Below, piece after piece: positions 1 through 9,756 of a stretch of 64,000 nucleotides of DNA. The stretch is taken from NCBI GenBank assembly GCA_012295275.1, contig CM022676.1, forward strand, positions 7,513,219-7,577,218, read 5' to 3'. The position numbers and the translations under genes were made by a program. Below the pieces are notes generated by a model. It saw nothing but the letters and a program-made list of their open reading frames with translations. It was not told the origin of the DNA and did not search any database. Within the stretch, counting starts at the first letter, position 1. Every line of letters starts with the position of its first letter. This DNA comes from Chrysomallon squamiferum (taxonomy: Eukaryota; Mollusca; Gastropoda; Neomphalida; Peltospiridae).

Positions 1-83
1 CAGAAATCAACAAGGAAACATTTGGCGAAGTGAAAGTGGTGGTTACCAATATTCGAGTAACACAGTCGTGTTGAAAGTTAGAG
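1..83 (+). CDS. Gene P exon: C-terminal end of Ig3 (type A), truncated by window edge
   Basis: It reads RNQQGNIWRSES...YSSNTVVLKVRG and then a GT donor, matching the ends of the Ig3 exons at 8209 and 24.9 kb. The second canonical Ig cysteine (WRC in paralogues) is Ser here, so this domain would lack its core disulfide. Confidence 0.6.
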
Positions 84-1428
84 GTGTTTTAATTCAATTT
101 AATTTAGTTCTATTTAATTTATTATTATTATTATTATTATTTTATTTTTTATTTTTTCACAGACGGTCCCGGTAGCTCACTTCGAGTCAATTCTTCATCT
201 GACATCACAGTAGAGAAAGGAAGTGACGTCACAATATCATGCAAAGCCAACTGCTTTATCAAATGTCTTTACAAATGGGAATGGAATAATCAGACTGTCA
301 GTAGCAACGGACTACTGGCACTGACTAATATCACGAGATTTCAAGACGGCGTCTACACATGCACTGCTGTTAATCCGGATACGAGCCAAACAGCACATAG
401 CAAAATTATTATTAATGTAAAGTGTGAGTATTACTTCATTTTGTTTTGCATTTAATTTTGATATAAAACGTTTATATAAAAATATGCGAATAGGAAGATA
501 GATGGATAGACAAATAGATGGAAATAGATATACATATATACAGATAGACTGAGAGACAGAAATATATGCATACATAGGTACATACATACACATATATATA
601 TACACTCATACGTAGAAAATGAATACATATTTACACATACATACACACATACATACACACATACATACATACATATATACGTACATACATACATACACAC
701 ATACATACATACATTCATACGGCTGTCTCTGTGGCCGAACGATAACATCGTCCGACTTGGGAGTGCGAATGGGTGTCGTACGTTCGAGTCTCGTCAGAGG
801 CATGTGACGGGTTTGTGAGGTCGTGATTTGACTTTGTTCTCCTTCGCCAGTGCGTTCCCGAGTATTGTCTATGTGCAGAGTCTAACCAGACGTACATAAG
901 ACAGAGAATATTCAAAATCCTAAACAACACAGAGACACACACACAGACACACACTCACACGCAATGATATATATAGAGAGAGACAGACAGAGGGATACAC
1001 AGATAAATGCTTAGATATACAGGTAGATAAACATACAGACTGCTAAATATGTAAACTAAAATAAATTAATAGTATTTTTATCTGTATATATTTTTTTTTG
1101 AGAGAGAGAGGCAGAGAATGTGTGTAATATGTATGTGTATATGTGTGTGTGCGTATTTGTCTATATATATGTGTGTGTTTATATGTTTGAATAAGTCTGT
1201 GTATGTATCTAAATGTTTAGGAATGTATGTTATTGTTTTTTTATTGACTGTTTTCTGCAGGCCGTCCCGACAGGTCACTTCGAGTCACTTCTTCATCTGA
1301 CATCGGAGTAAAGGAAGGAAGTGACGTCACACTTTTATGATGATTGATGATGATGTCTATTATCATGATGAAGAAACATGTATTTACCTTTATATATTTG
1401 TTTATTTATTATTATATTGTTGTTGTTG

Positions 1429-1472
<44 letters not shown>

Positions 1473-2467
1473 TATTTATTCCATTTATTTTTTTTTTTTT
1501 TTACAGACGGTCCTGGTAGCTCACTTCGAGTTAATTCTTCAACTGACATCACAGTACAGGAAGGAAGTGACGTCACAATATCATGCATAGCAAATTGCTC
1601 TATCAAATGTCTTTACAGATGGGAATTCACCGATCAAACTGTCAGTAACAACGGACTACTGGCACTGACTAATATCACGAGATTTCAACATGGCGTCTAC
1701 ACATGCACTGCTGTTAATCCGGATACGAGCCAAAGAGCACATAAAACACATTATTATTAATGTTAAGCGTAAGTTTTAATTAATTTTATTTATATTTTTC
1801 TGTGTCAATATATGTCTTTATGCGTATGAATAATTGTGTGCATGTATGTACGTATTTTTGCAATGTATGTTATTTTTTTCTTATACATGTATGTATATGC
1901 ATATGTATCTGTGCATATATGTATGTATGTATGTTTATGAGTATACGTATGCAGATATATGTTCAAGAACTTTCTTATATACATTATATATTTACAGATA
2001 TCTAGTTAGTGAGTTTGTGGTTGGATGGATGGACGGATGTATGGATACACTAGTGTAAAGAATGAAATAAAAATGAAACAGAAAAAAGGACGGTAGACAA
2101 TTATAGAAAAGAAAAGAGAGATGCATAAAATCAGAATGGTTGGAATATAAAAATCGATGGAGAATGTGTGAAATAAATAAAGACAAACACACAATACATT
2201 AGTTGAAAGATACTCTAACAATAGAAAATAAATAACTACCTACTCTTCAATGATATATTAATAATAGCAAATACAAATTATCTACATACTGAAAAAAATA
2301 TAAATATGTTAATTTAATCTCACATTTTTGTTTTCATTAAAGAATTTTCAGGAGCTGCAGAAGACAGCAATCAGTTTGGAAAAGAATTTGCCATCGGTTT
2401 TGGACTTTGCTGCTTTCTTCTGTTTGTTAGCTTCATCATTGTTTTCTGCCTCCAAAATAAGAGAAGT

Positions 2468-2498
<31 letters not shown>

Positions 2499-3005
2499 TT
2501 TGGATGGTTCGTTGGTTGGTTGGTTTTGTTTTCATTTTTATATTTAATTTCCTTTATTTTATTTTAGTTATTCATTCATCCATATCTTCGTTCGTTCAAA
2601 CTATTGTTTCTTTATTGTATGTCTGTTTGTTTGTTCGTTTATTTTATTATGTATTTTAATTACACTAACCTCTAGAGTAAAGGGGAGATAAATCAAGTCT
2701 AACTGACACAATTACCTTAAACTGAGTCATTAAACCTGTTTGAGTGACCACATATGTATTTCAGCCACCAGATAATGAAATGGTTGAAGGAAAAAATGAT
2801 GTTTTAGCACAAGAAGATTTAATGATAAAAATGTTTCATGGGTAGAGTGTATTGAAGATATAAATATAATATACAATAGAAATAGCTATTGATTAATGTC
2901 AATACTACAACCACCACCACACCACTACTACTACTTCTTCGCCTACTAAAACTGAAACCATTTCTACACATGTTCATGATGATGATAAGGTTATTATATT
3001 TATTA

Positions 3006-3036
<31 letters not shown>

Positions 3037-3191
3037 GGAAAAAAGAGGCCAATGTCGAACCAACAAAGGTAAATTAATTTATATTTTTTTACTATTTTTC
3101 TTTCTGTAAAATGTATTCATGTGTTTCTGTGCGTCTGTCTATATGTATATATGTATATGTCTATGTATGTTTCTGAGTTTATATATTTGTT

Positions 3192-3222
<31 letters not shown>

Positions 3223-4641
3223 ATACGGGCGTAAATATTTAATATATATATATATATACACACACACATACATACATAAATACATACAAACATATATTTA
3301 TATATAGGTATGTGTGTTTGCATTCCTTTGTTCGTACTCGGATTATTGCATCAATGTATATGTAACAAATGTGATTTACTTTTTAAATTTCAGAATCAGC
3401 ACAAACCAACATATATACCGCAGTGTTGGTCAGGTTTCTGGTAAGCTGACATGCACACACATACACATATAATACATATATTCATACTTACGCATACACA
3501 CATACACACACACATATACATACACACATTTGCACATATGTCAATACAATACAAAGATACATATATATTAACATAAACACATAATACACACACTCGAACA
3601 CACATAATAATATTTATATAAACCAAAGCATAATTTCATTCCATGTTTCAGATGATCAGACTGCGCCAGAGACTGTACATCAAGATACAGAGAATCGGCA
3701 TTGTTCAGCAGAGGAAGGTCGAAATGACGTCATATTGCCTGATAGTAAGTGAACTGATTGTAATAAATGATAAGGAAGAAAACAAGTATTATTTGTGTCA
3801 CGGTAACTAGTCTGAATGGTATTAATACCTAAAAGCGTCACGTGACAAGGTGTTAATTATCTGAGACAGCTTAAGCTACAAAATAATTGACTATTATGTA
3901 TCTACTAGAGAATAAGAACACAAACGAGAATACTATATGGATAAATGTTTTATGTATATATATATATATTTTACATAAATTAATCCTCAAAGGTAAGATA
4001 TAGTAAGTCCAGTTGGTTACTTGATTTTTCTGACTACTCTTTTAATTATTAACATACGACAGAAAAGAAGTATTTGTATGTATATTTGTTTATTCGTTTG
4101 ATTATATATTTTAATTACACTTACCTTCAGAGTAATAAGGAAATTTTTAATTCCGAAGTTTTACATATTTCACAGATTTTAAGAAAGAATAGCTTCTAAA
4201 TATTTTCATAATAGTTTTAAACAGATTTAGAAATGTGTTTGTCTGGAGGTGTCTTTATTTGAAATGTTACAATTTTTCTAGTTTTTAAAGAAGAAACTCT
4301 TTGTAAATGGTTTTGAAATGGTTGTAAAAAAACCGAGAAGAAAAAAGATAATAATAATAATCAAACGGCAACATACATTAGACAGATATAAATAATGTAG
4401 ATGCTAAAGGATAGGCTTAAACATACTTACTTTTAAAATTGTATTTATATTTGTGTATGTGTTTATATACACACGCACACGCACGCAAGTACACACACAT
4501 TTTAATGCGATTATTGTTCTTTCAGCAGATCACAATTTCTATATAAATGAAAACACAATTTCATTCCATGTTTCAGAGAATCAGACTGCGCCAGCAGCTT
4601 TACGTCAAGATACAGAGAACACATATTTCAGGACGTCTTAA
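1..4641 (+). CDS. Gene P: 3' part of an Ig-superfamily transmembrane receptor (partial, runs off the left edge)
   Basis: Exons seen: 1-83 (end of Ig3), 163-423 (Ig4), 1507-1768 (second Ig4-like exon), 2352-2465 (TM), 3038-3068, 3394-3440, 3652-3744 and 4577-4641. Each has GT/AG borders, and the phases match the minus-strand paralogues. The predicted product is a type I membrane protein with Ig domains outside, one hydrophobic segment and a basic, tyrosine-containing tail. It is the only plus-strand copy and converges on gene 1. Signs of decay: the second Ig4 exon has a 1-bp insertion that brings a stop, a further Ig4 copy at 1261 is cut short, and the Ig3 fragment reads WRS where paralogues have WRC. 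Splicing 163-423 directly to the TM exon keeps the frame, so a product is possible. An AATAAA lies about 40 bp after the last stop. The ligand is unknown. Confidence 0.6.
163..423 (+). CDS. Gene P exon: Ig4 domain (type B), intact
   Basis: The exon is 261 bp, phase 1-1, with acceptor TTTTTTCACAG and donor GTGAGT. It opens with DGPGSSLRVNSSSD and has SCKANCFIKC (Cys1 plus an extra Cys pair), KWEW (core Trp), NGLLALTNI and DGVYTCTAVNPD (D-x-G-x-Y-x-C with Cys2). This is a complete I-set-like Ig fold of 87 residues. It is the best preserved domain of gene P and is very close to the Ig4 exons of genes 1-3. Confidence 0.7.
719..935 (+). mobile_element. tRNA-derived SINE
   Basis: An A-box-like TGGCCGAACGA at about 732 and a B-box-like CGTTCGAGTCT at about 780 lie at tRNA spacing. 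They are followed by a body with CGAGTATTGTCTATGTGCAG and TCTAACCAGACGTACATAAG. The body recurs at about 13.1, 22.7, 33.9 and 41.7 kb, which shows it is mobile. It lies in the gene P intron between the 163-423 exon and the later Ig4 copies. The parent tRNA is uncertain; the long variable region hints at a class II (Leu/Ser) tRNA. Confidence 0.65.
1261..1335 (+). pseudogene. Truncated Ig4 exon copy
   Basis: After a TTTTCTGCAG acceptor, about 75 bp match the start of the Ig4 exons (SLRVTSSSDIGVKEGSDVT in one frame). Similarity then stops abruptly and the sequence runs into ATGATG and ATT repeats. It is the N-terminal quarter of an Ig domain with no cysteine pair. It sits between two longer Ig4 exons, so this stretch duplicated at least twice. 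Confidence 0.6.
1507..1768 (+). pseudogene. Second Ig4-like exon of gene P, frameshifted
   Basis: The exon starts after TTTTACAG, and a GTAAGT donor follows. The translation is a normal type B Ig domain (DGPGSSLRVNSSTD, SCIANCSIKC, YRWEF, HGVYTCTAVNPD). A 1-bp insertion near residue 80 then turns the usual ending IIINV into THYY followed by a stop. The length is 262 bp against 261 bp in every intact copy. Inclusion would truncate the protein before the membrane segment; skipping restores the frame. Confidence 0.65.
2352..2465 (+). CDS. Gene P exon: juxtamembrane and transmembrane segment
   Basis: The exon is 114 bp, phase 1-1, acceptor TTTTCAG. It encodes GAAEDSNQFGKEFAIGFG followed by a hydrophobic run (LCCFLLFVSFIIVFCL) and a short basic end (QNKR). 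The AVEDSSQFGKGF-type lead-in is shared with the TM exons at 6887, 23689 and 56774. There is one membrane span and no charged residue within it. Confidence 0.65.
3038..3068 (+). CDS. Gene P exon: 31-bp basic cytoplasmic linker
   Basis: The exon lies between an ATTATAG acceptor and a GTAAAT donor and reads in frame from the TM exon as RKKRPMSNQQR, a stop-transfer-like basic stretch. The same 31-bp exon occurs at 6505 and 55995, and a 34-bp version at 23215. Confidence 0.55.
3394..3440 (+). CDS. Gene P exon: 47-bp tyrosine-motif exon
   Basis: Acceptor TTTCAG, donor GTAAGC. It reads ISTNQHIYRSVGQVS, giving one YxxV motif. It is the counterpart of the exons at 22831 (VSYSVI), 41888 (VSYSIA) and 55665 (VYYSL). 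Confidence 0.6.
3652..3752 (+). CDS. Gene P tail exon 1 (donor overlaps stop codon)
   Basis: After TTTCAG it reads DDQTAPETVHQDTENRH and continues to VILPD. The sequence GATAGTAAGTGA can then be read in two ways. As a GTAAGT donor at 3745 it joins in frame to the next tail exon at 4577. If unspliced it gives Ser-Lys-stop (stop at 3750-3752). The tyrosine that paralogues carry (NPYAS, NTYSS) is lost here (NRHCS). Confidence 0.55.
4577..4641 (+). CDS. Gene P terminal tail exon
   Basis: After TTTCAG it reads in frame NQTAPAALRQDTENTYFRTS and stops at 4639-4641. It has one tyrosine (YFRT), which does not fit a YxxL/I motif. After the stop the sequence resembles the end of other tail exons, and AATAAA occurs at about 4680. 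Confidence 0.5.
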
Positions 4642-4799
4642 TGCTTGATACAACGGAATTGATATTGATAAACTGTAAAAAATAAACTGTATTGTTTGTT
4701 AACCATACAGTTATTTAAGCATTTGATGAGAAACACAGTGTACATAGTAGTTCAAATTATATCTGCATGATTTTACTAATAATATTTTTTTAATAATTT

Positions 4800-4919
4800 A
4801 TTGCATAAAATAAAATTTGTATATGCCAAACAGTTCGAAAACTGTAATATACCACTTTTTCTGCTGTTCGGAAATTATTTCGAATTTCAGTGTTTCGGAT
4901 ACAGGATCCTCAACCTGTA
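4800..4919 (-). mobile_element. Pogo/Tigger-type terminal fragment
   Basis: On the minus strand the sequence starts TACAGGTTGAGGATCCTG, runs through TATCCGAAACACTGAAATTC and ends with TTTCCGAACAG. This resembles the CAGGTTGAGnATCC terminal repeats known from Tigger-family elements. No transposase frame is attached to it. It was recognised from remembered consensus sequences only. Confidence 0.4.
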
Positions 4920-5000
4920 TTTAGATGAAAATAAAAACAGGTATTCTAACATAGCTTCAGATACACTGGCATACTTGGATAATTTTATAAAGTATACAGG

Positions 5001-5430
5001 TTAGGGTTTCTCCATCTTTCCATGGACAGAGGTCTGCAGCTTAGAAATTATTTTAAGGCCTTTGGCTGGAGTTAAAGCCTTTATCGAGTCCTTCTGCTTC
5101 AGTATGATAATTATTGTAAAAGCACTACGCTCGTACTGCCTAGACAAGTGGACTATATGGACACCTCGCTCATGTTCTTCTATGATTTCATGCTTTAATT
5201 CAATGGACACCATCCGCTTCTTCTTCTCAGCACTGTCCTTTGCACTCACTTTCTTAGAATTCATGATTTTTGTGTTGTTCGATGCGCCACCTAACGGCGG
5301 CGTGTCTGAAGCTAGCTCGTAACTCGGATTTTGGCTCGGAACTCAAAGCCAAAAGTCGACGGGCGACAGCATTTAACTCGAAAATCTTGTAAGTTGGAGC
5401 ACACGTAACTCGAGGTACCACTATATATAT
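5001..5430 (-). mobile_element. Truncated Tigger/pogo transposon, 5' end with N-terminal transposase
   Basis: The right end reads, on the minus strand, AGTGGTACCTCGAGTTACG, a Tigger-like terminal repeat next to a TA-rich target. About 165 bp inside, an ORF begins at 5264 with MNSKKVSAKDSAEKKKRM and includes LKHEIIEEHERG, a CENP-B-type/psq helix-turn-helix start, and ILKQKDSIKA. It stops at about 5001, after about 87 residues; family transposases are around 500 residues, so the catalytic DDE part is missing. The element lies between the convergent ends of gene P and gene 1. Confidence 0.65.
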
Positions 5431-5789
5431 ATATATATATACAGACATTCAGACTCACAAAATGATGTATCTTAGAAACACTTTCTTAGGTGTCGAATAT
5501 GTATGTGTGCGTGTCTATGTATGTATGTATGTTAAGATTAAAGATTCATAATAATTTTTATTGGGTTAATCTATTTTTGACTAAATAATTAAGTTTATTA
5601 TACTTTGTGCTTTATCTCAGTAGGATATTATCTAATACTTCTCACTAAGTTAACAAAATATGATAATTTATATTTAATATTTATATGTTTATATAGTATA
5701 CATGTGTGTGTGTATTAACTTTGTATTCACTTTGTTTGTTACACATTTTGCTGTGGAGATAAATAAAATACTGTAAAAAGATTATATAC

Positions 5790-5820
<31 letters not shown>

Positions 5821-6504
5821 GTTACAAAAATTATGAAAAAATGACAAGCAGACAAAGATGATATGAAATTGTTTCTTTTACTTGATGTCATGCCGAATAA
5901 ATAAATAGAAGATTAATTATATGAAAACAGATTTTCCATTTTCTGCATAGTTATATGCAAGAGTCACGATCCATGTGCAAGTGTCAGATCTCAGACAATC
6001 GCACCTATGCATTCACTTCTACTCTGTCACTTTCAGAAGGACGTTTACAGTTACTTTAGCTTTTAACCTTTGTTTTCATTCTATATATGCTATATTAAAA
6101 TACCACTAAACAAAAGCATACTTAAGCATTTTCTTTAATTTTTCTTTTTTTACCTATCTTACTATCTCGTACTACTAAATAAAGATATTTTAGGAGTGAC
6201 ATCATATAGATACATTACGTCATAACAAACGAAACGAAGAAAACCTCCTTGTTCTTAGGAGCATAGACCAATGGTTTTTGAATAATAAAAATAGGAGACT
6301 CATTGTTTGATAATATAATAGTAAATGTTTTAGAATTTGAAGAGTGAAAATTTAATTAATAGCTAATATATAAACCAAAATATAAACGCACAAACATAAA
6401 TATATATAAATAAACACATAGAGACATAGATACAGACGTGCATACGTACATAAACACATGAATATATTTTACAGAAAAGTAATAAAATATACAAATTAAT
6501 TTAC
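5431..6504. other. Intergenic stretch between gene P and gene 1
   Basis: No exon was found here on either strand. It holds an ATT run at about 5792-5820 and a segment at about 6060-6275 that recurs at about 52.82-53.02 kb. The 47-bp and tail exons expected downstream of the 6505 exon of gene 1 are absent. Confidence 0.6.
6060..6275 (+). repeat. Dispersed repeat copy 1 (second copy at 52.8 kb)
   Basis: It shares long blocks with 52.82-53.02 kb in the same orientation, including TATGCTATATTAAAATA, AAATAAAGATATTTTAGG, GATACATTACGTCAT and AAAACCTCCTTGTTCTTA. Its class is unknown, with no terminal repeats seen. Confidence 0.6.
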
Positions 6505-6535
6505 CTTTGTTGGTTCCAATTTGGCCTCTTTTGTC
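6505..6535 (-). CDS. Gene 1 exon: basic cytoplasmic linker
   Basis: The exon is 31 bp between a TACAG acceptor and a GTAAAT donor and reads RQKRPNWNQQR in frame from the TM exon. It is the last recognisable exon of gene 1; the tyrosine-motif exons that follow in genes 2 and 3 are not found. Confidence 0.5.
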
Positions 6536-6537
6536 CT

Positions 6538-6606
<69 letters not shown>
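6538..6606. repeat. (AAT)n microsatellite
   Basis: About 22 perfect AAT units immediately upstream of the gene 1 basic exon. The same position in gene 2 (23.25 kb) and gene P (3.0 kb) also carries an ATT/AAT run, so the repeat predates the gene duplications. Confidence 0.9.
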
Positions 6607-6886
6607 TTAATAATAAATAACAACATATTTTACCTTAGTATGTCAGGTGGCTGAAATACACAGTTAGTCGAGGTAATTATGTAAATTAGACTTGATTTAT
6701 CTCCCCTTTAATCTATAGGTAAATGGAATTAAAATACATAATAAAACAAATAAGAGAAGATAAAAGCAAAGAAATATGAAAATAAGAAAGAAAGAAACAA
6801 ATTAATGAAACAATGAAAGAAAAATACATGAATGAAAAAACAAACAAATATTTAAACAAATAAATAAATAACATATAAATAATTAC

Positions 6887-7003
6887 TTCTTATATATCGG
6901 AAGTAGAGAACAATGACAATGATTAAGGTAAGAGACAGAACAAAGAAAGTTCCAAAACCGCTGACAAATCCTTTTCCAAACTGACTGCTGTCTTCTACAG
7001 CAC
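6887..7003 (-). CDS. Gene 1 exon: transmembrane segment
   Basis: The exon is 117 bp, phase 1-1, with a TTTTCAG acceptor. It encodes GAVEDSSQFGKGFVSGFG, then FFVLSLTLIIVIVLY and the basic end FRYIR. It is intact and nearly identical in layout to the TM exons of genes 2 and 3. Confidence 0.65.
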
Positions 7004-7674
7004 CTGAAAATACATTAATAAAAATAAAATTCAGAGATTAAATTAAATATATTATTTTATATGTCTGTGTTTCTTTATTTCACACTTTATCCATCGCTAT
7101 TGTCCTTCAACCATTCTGATTTAAATACACATCTCTTTTTTTCTTTCTATAATTCTGAATTTATCTGTTACTTTGTCTGATTGGTTTTTCTTTCATCGTT
7201 TACATCACTTTAGCCATACATCCGTCCATCCATGCATCCATCCACAAACTTACTGTCAATACATAATTATGTATGTAAGAACGTACATATGCATATATAT
7301 ATATGTATAGGTATACACATACATACATACATACATAATACACACATACACCCATACATATACATACACATACATGTATACGGTCGTACGTACAGAGAAC
7401 AGGCAGGAAAAAGAATAACATAAATTCCTGAACACTTACGTGCATACACAAATGTATTCATACACACACACACACACACACACAGACGCACACATATACG
7501 TATATCTGTCTATTTAGTTATCTCTATATATGTATATCTGTCTATTTCTGTCTATTTATAGATCTATCTTTCAATCTATCTCCTTCAATCTATCTTCCTG
7601 TTTTTTTTTTTTATTTAAACGTTTTATGATCTGTATTCAAAATTAAATGGACAATAAAATAAATTAAAACTTAC

Positions 7675-7935
7675 ACTCAACATTAAAAATAATTTGTTTA
7701 TGTGCTGTTTGGTTCGTATCCGGATTAACAGCAGTGCACGTGTAGACGCCATCTTGAAATTTCGTGATACCAGTCAGTCCCAGTAGACCATTCTTACTGA
7801 TAGTCTGATTATTCCATTCCCATTTGTAAAGGCATTTGATAAAGCAGTCGGCTTTGCATGATAGTATGACGTCACTTCCTTCCTCTACAGTGATGTCAGA
7901 TGAAGAATTGACTCGAAGTGAGTTATTGGGACCGT
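7675..7935 (-). CDS. Gene 1 exon: Ig4 (type B), intact
   Basis: 261 bp with a CACAG acceptor and a GTAAGT donor. It reads DGPNNSLRVNSSSD, LSCKADCFIKCLYKWEW and KFQDGVYTCTAVNPD, ending IIFNVE. Both core cysteines, the Trp and the extra Cys pair are present, and there is no stop. Confidence 0.7.
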
Positions 7936-8208
7936 CTGTGAAAATAAAATAAAATAAAACACGTAAATAAATAAATAAATAACAAAAAAAATAAACAAAA
8001 TAAAAGCTAAAGAGTTTTTATTATGAACATGATCCTGTTTATCACAATCATAGTCATCATTGTTACTGTAATAACTGTTTGTACCGTTGTTGTTGTCGTC
8101 GTTATTATTATTATTATTATAATTTTTATTATGAAGAAGATAATGATGATGATGGTGATATTATACTACTACTACAAAATTAATTTGAACTAAATCGAAT
8201 TAAATTAC

Positions 8209-8520
8209 CTCTAACTTTAAAGACTATTGTGTTACTCGAAAACTGGTAAACCTTATCTTCACATCTCCAAATATTTCCTTGTTGATTTCTGTTGACAGAC
8301 GTTATAGTAACTTTAAACTTGTTACGGAAACATATGAACGTGTAATTTCCACTAAAACGTGACTTAATATCACAGTGTCCAGACCCAGAATTTAACACGT
8401 CATAGGTGACGTCATTCTCAAACCACGTTACGCGATGTGAATTTTCTAAAATTTCACATGTAAACGTAAAAGAAAGTCCACTGATAGCGTATGGCGCGGA
8501 TCCACGAAGTTCTGGCGGAC
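8209..8520 (-). CDS. Gene 1 exon: Ig3 (type A), intact
   Basis: 312 bp, phase 1-1, with an acceptor in TTTCAG and donor GTAATT. It reads GPPELRGSAPYAISGL, FTFTCEIL (Cys1), VTWFENDV (Trp), GHCDIKS and FICFRN (extra cysteines), and GNIWRCED (Cys2 in the type A form W-R-C). This is the best preserved Ig3 in the window; the copies in genes 2 and 3 are damaged. Confidence 0.7.
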
Positions 8521-8747
8521 CTGAAAGTAATTGTAAACAGTAAACAAAACAAGCATGCGCCCCCACGCATACAATCAGGAATGTAATCTGCAGCACAACA
8601 AGGTGACACCGATCTTAACTGGATGTTCGAGCGTAAAAGATTATGACTGGTTGTCTGACATTTTAAACACACACACACCTTTAACAAATATTCACTTGTC
8701 TATTTATTTTATAATTTTTATTTTTACTATAATTATTTTTTACTTAC

Positions 8748-8927
8748 GATGTACAATCAAATGAAGTGATTTGTTGACAGATAGGTTCGTATCTGGATTT
8801 TCAGCTGTACATACACAAACCTGATTGTGATATTTTAATATTAGCCAATGAGAGAATGCCCGTGTTACTTATGACGTCACCAACGAGCTTCCACTGATGA
8901 TAACACCTGATGAAACAAGTCCACATA
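8748..8927 (-). pseudogene. Gene 1 Ig2 copy a, truncated and frameshifted
   Basis: It contains the C-terminal two thirds of a type B Ig exon (LSLANIKISQSG, then the family ENPDTN) ending at a GTAAGT donor. It lacks the N-terminal third and the acceptor, and a small deletion shifts the frame before the second Cys. About 350 bp including the flanking intron is repeated just upstream as copy b. Confidence 0.6.
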
Positions 8928-9092
8928 GGCGTAATGTAATCTGTAGCATAAGAAAAGTGATTCAGACTGGATATTCGTACGTAAGCATTTATAACTGGTT
9001 CTCTGATATTTTAAACAAACAGCTCTAACAAATATTCAGTTGCCTGTTTATTTTATGACTTTTATTTTTACTATAATTAGTTTCTTACTTAC

Positions 9093-9320
9093 GATGTACA
9101 ATCAAATCAAGTTTTTTTCATATCTGGATTTTCAGCCGTACACACATAGAGACCTGATTGTGATTTATTAATATTAGCCAATGAGAGAATGCCCGTGTTA
9201 CTTATGACGTCATCTACGCGCTTCCACTGATAATTGCACGTGATAAAACACGTCGCTGAACAGGACACTTCCTTCCACAGCAGTGAGAACAGACGAAGTA
9301 TTCAGCTTGAGTGATGTTTC
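9093..9320 (-). pseudogene. Gene 1 Ig2 copy b, broken
   Basis: It resembles the Ig2 exon at 25457-25717 almost throughout but lacks about 24 bp near its end and part of the GTGACGTCA block near Cys1. Its acceptor region is deleted as well, so AGGACCAT is missing. It cannot encode a complete domain. Confidence 0.6.
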
Positions 9321-9550
9321 AAGAAAGACGTTGTCAACATCGACATCATCATCATCGCAATTATTATTATTATCATCGTCAGAGTTTTGGGGGTTACTCG
9401 CATTGTTAGTTATGTATGATGTCGTTGAAGTGATGCTGGTGAAGTAGTGTTTGAGTTGTTGAAATTAATATCATAATTAATATTACTGTCACTACTATTT
9501 ATTTATTTATTTATTATTTTTTTATATTTGTTAAGATATTTGCTGATTTA

Positions 9551-9552
<2 letters not shown>

Positions 9553-9606
<54 letters not shown>

Positions 9607-9633
9607 TAATAATAATAATAATAATAAAAATAA

Positions 9634-9670
<37 letters not shown>
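9553..9670. repeat. (AAT)n / (AAAT)n microsatellite
   Basis: About 23 AAT units with one interruption, followed by about 12 AAAT units, in the gene 1 intron just left of the hAT insertion. Confidence 0.9.
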
Positions 9671-9672
<2 letters not shown>

Positions 9673-9756
9673 AAATAAAAATAAAGATGTTCCTAATCTT
9701 GATATGTATCATTTTAGAAATATATCTTCATGTACGTAAGTTAGTGTATACGTACG

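Noticed and set aside
732-801. A functional tRNA gene at the SINE head
   Set aside because: A- and B-box-like sequences exist, but stems pair poorly and the sequence continues into a repeated body, which fits a SINE.
312-807. Short ORFs rich in Tyr, Ile, Cys, Val, Thr and His over TATG/CATA repeats, here and at many other places (for example 3.1-3.6, 7.2-7.5, 16.7-17.0, 24.0-24.4, 54.4-54.7 kb)
   Set aside because: They are translations of simple repeats, not conserved between duplicated segments.
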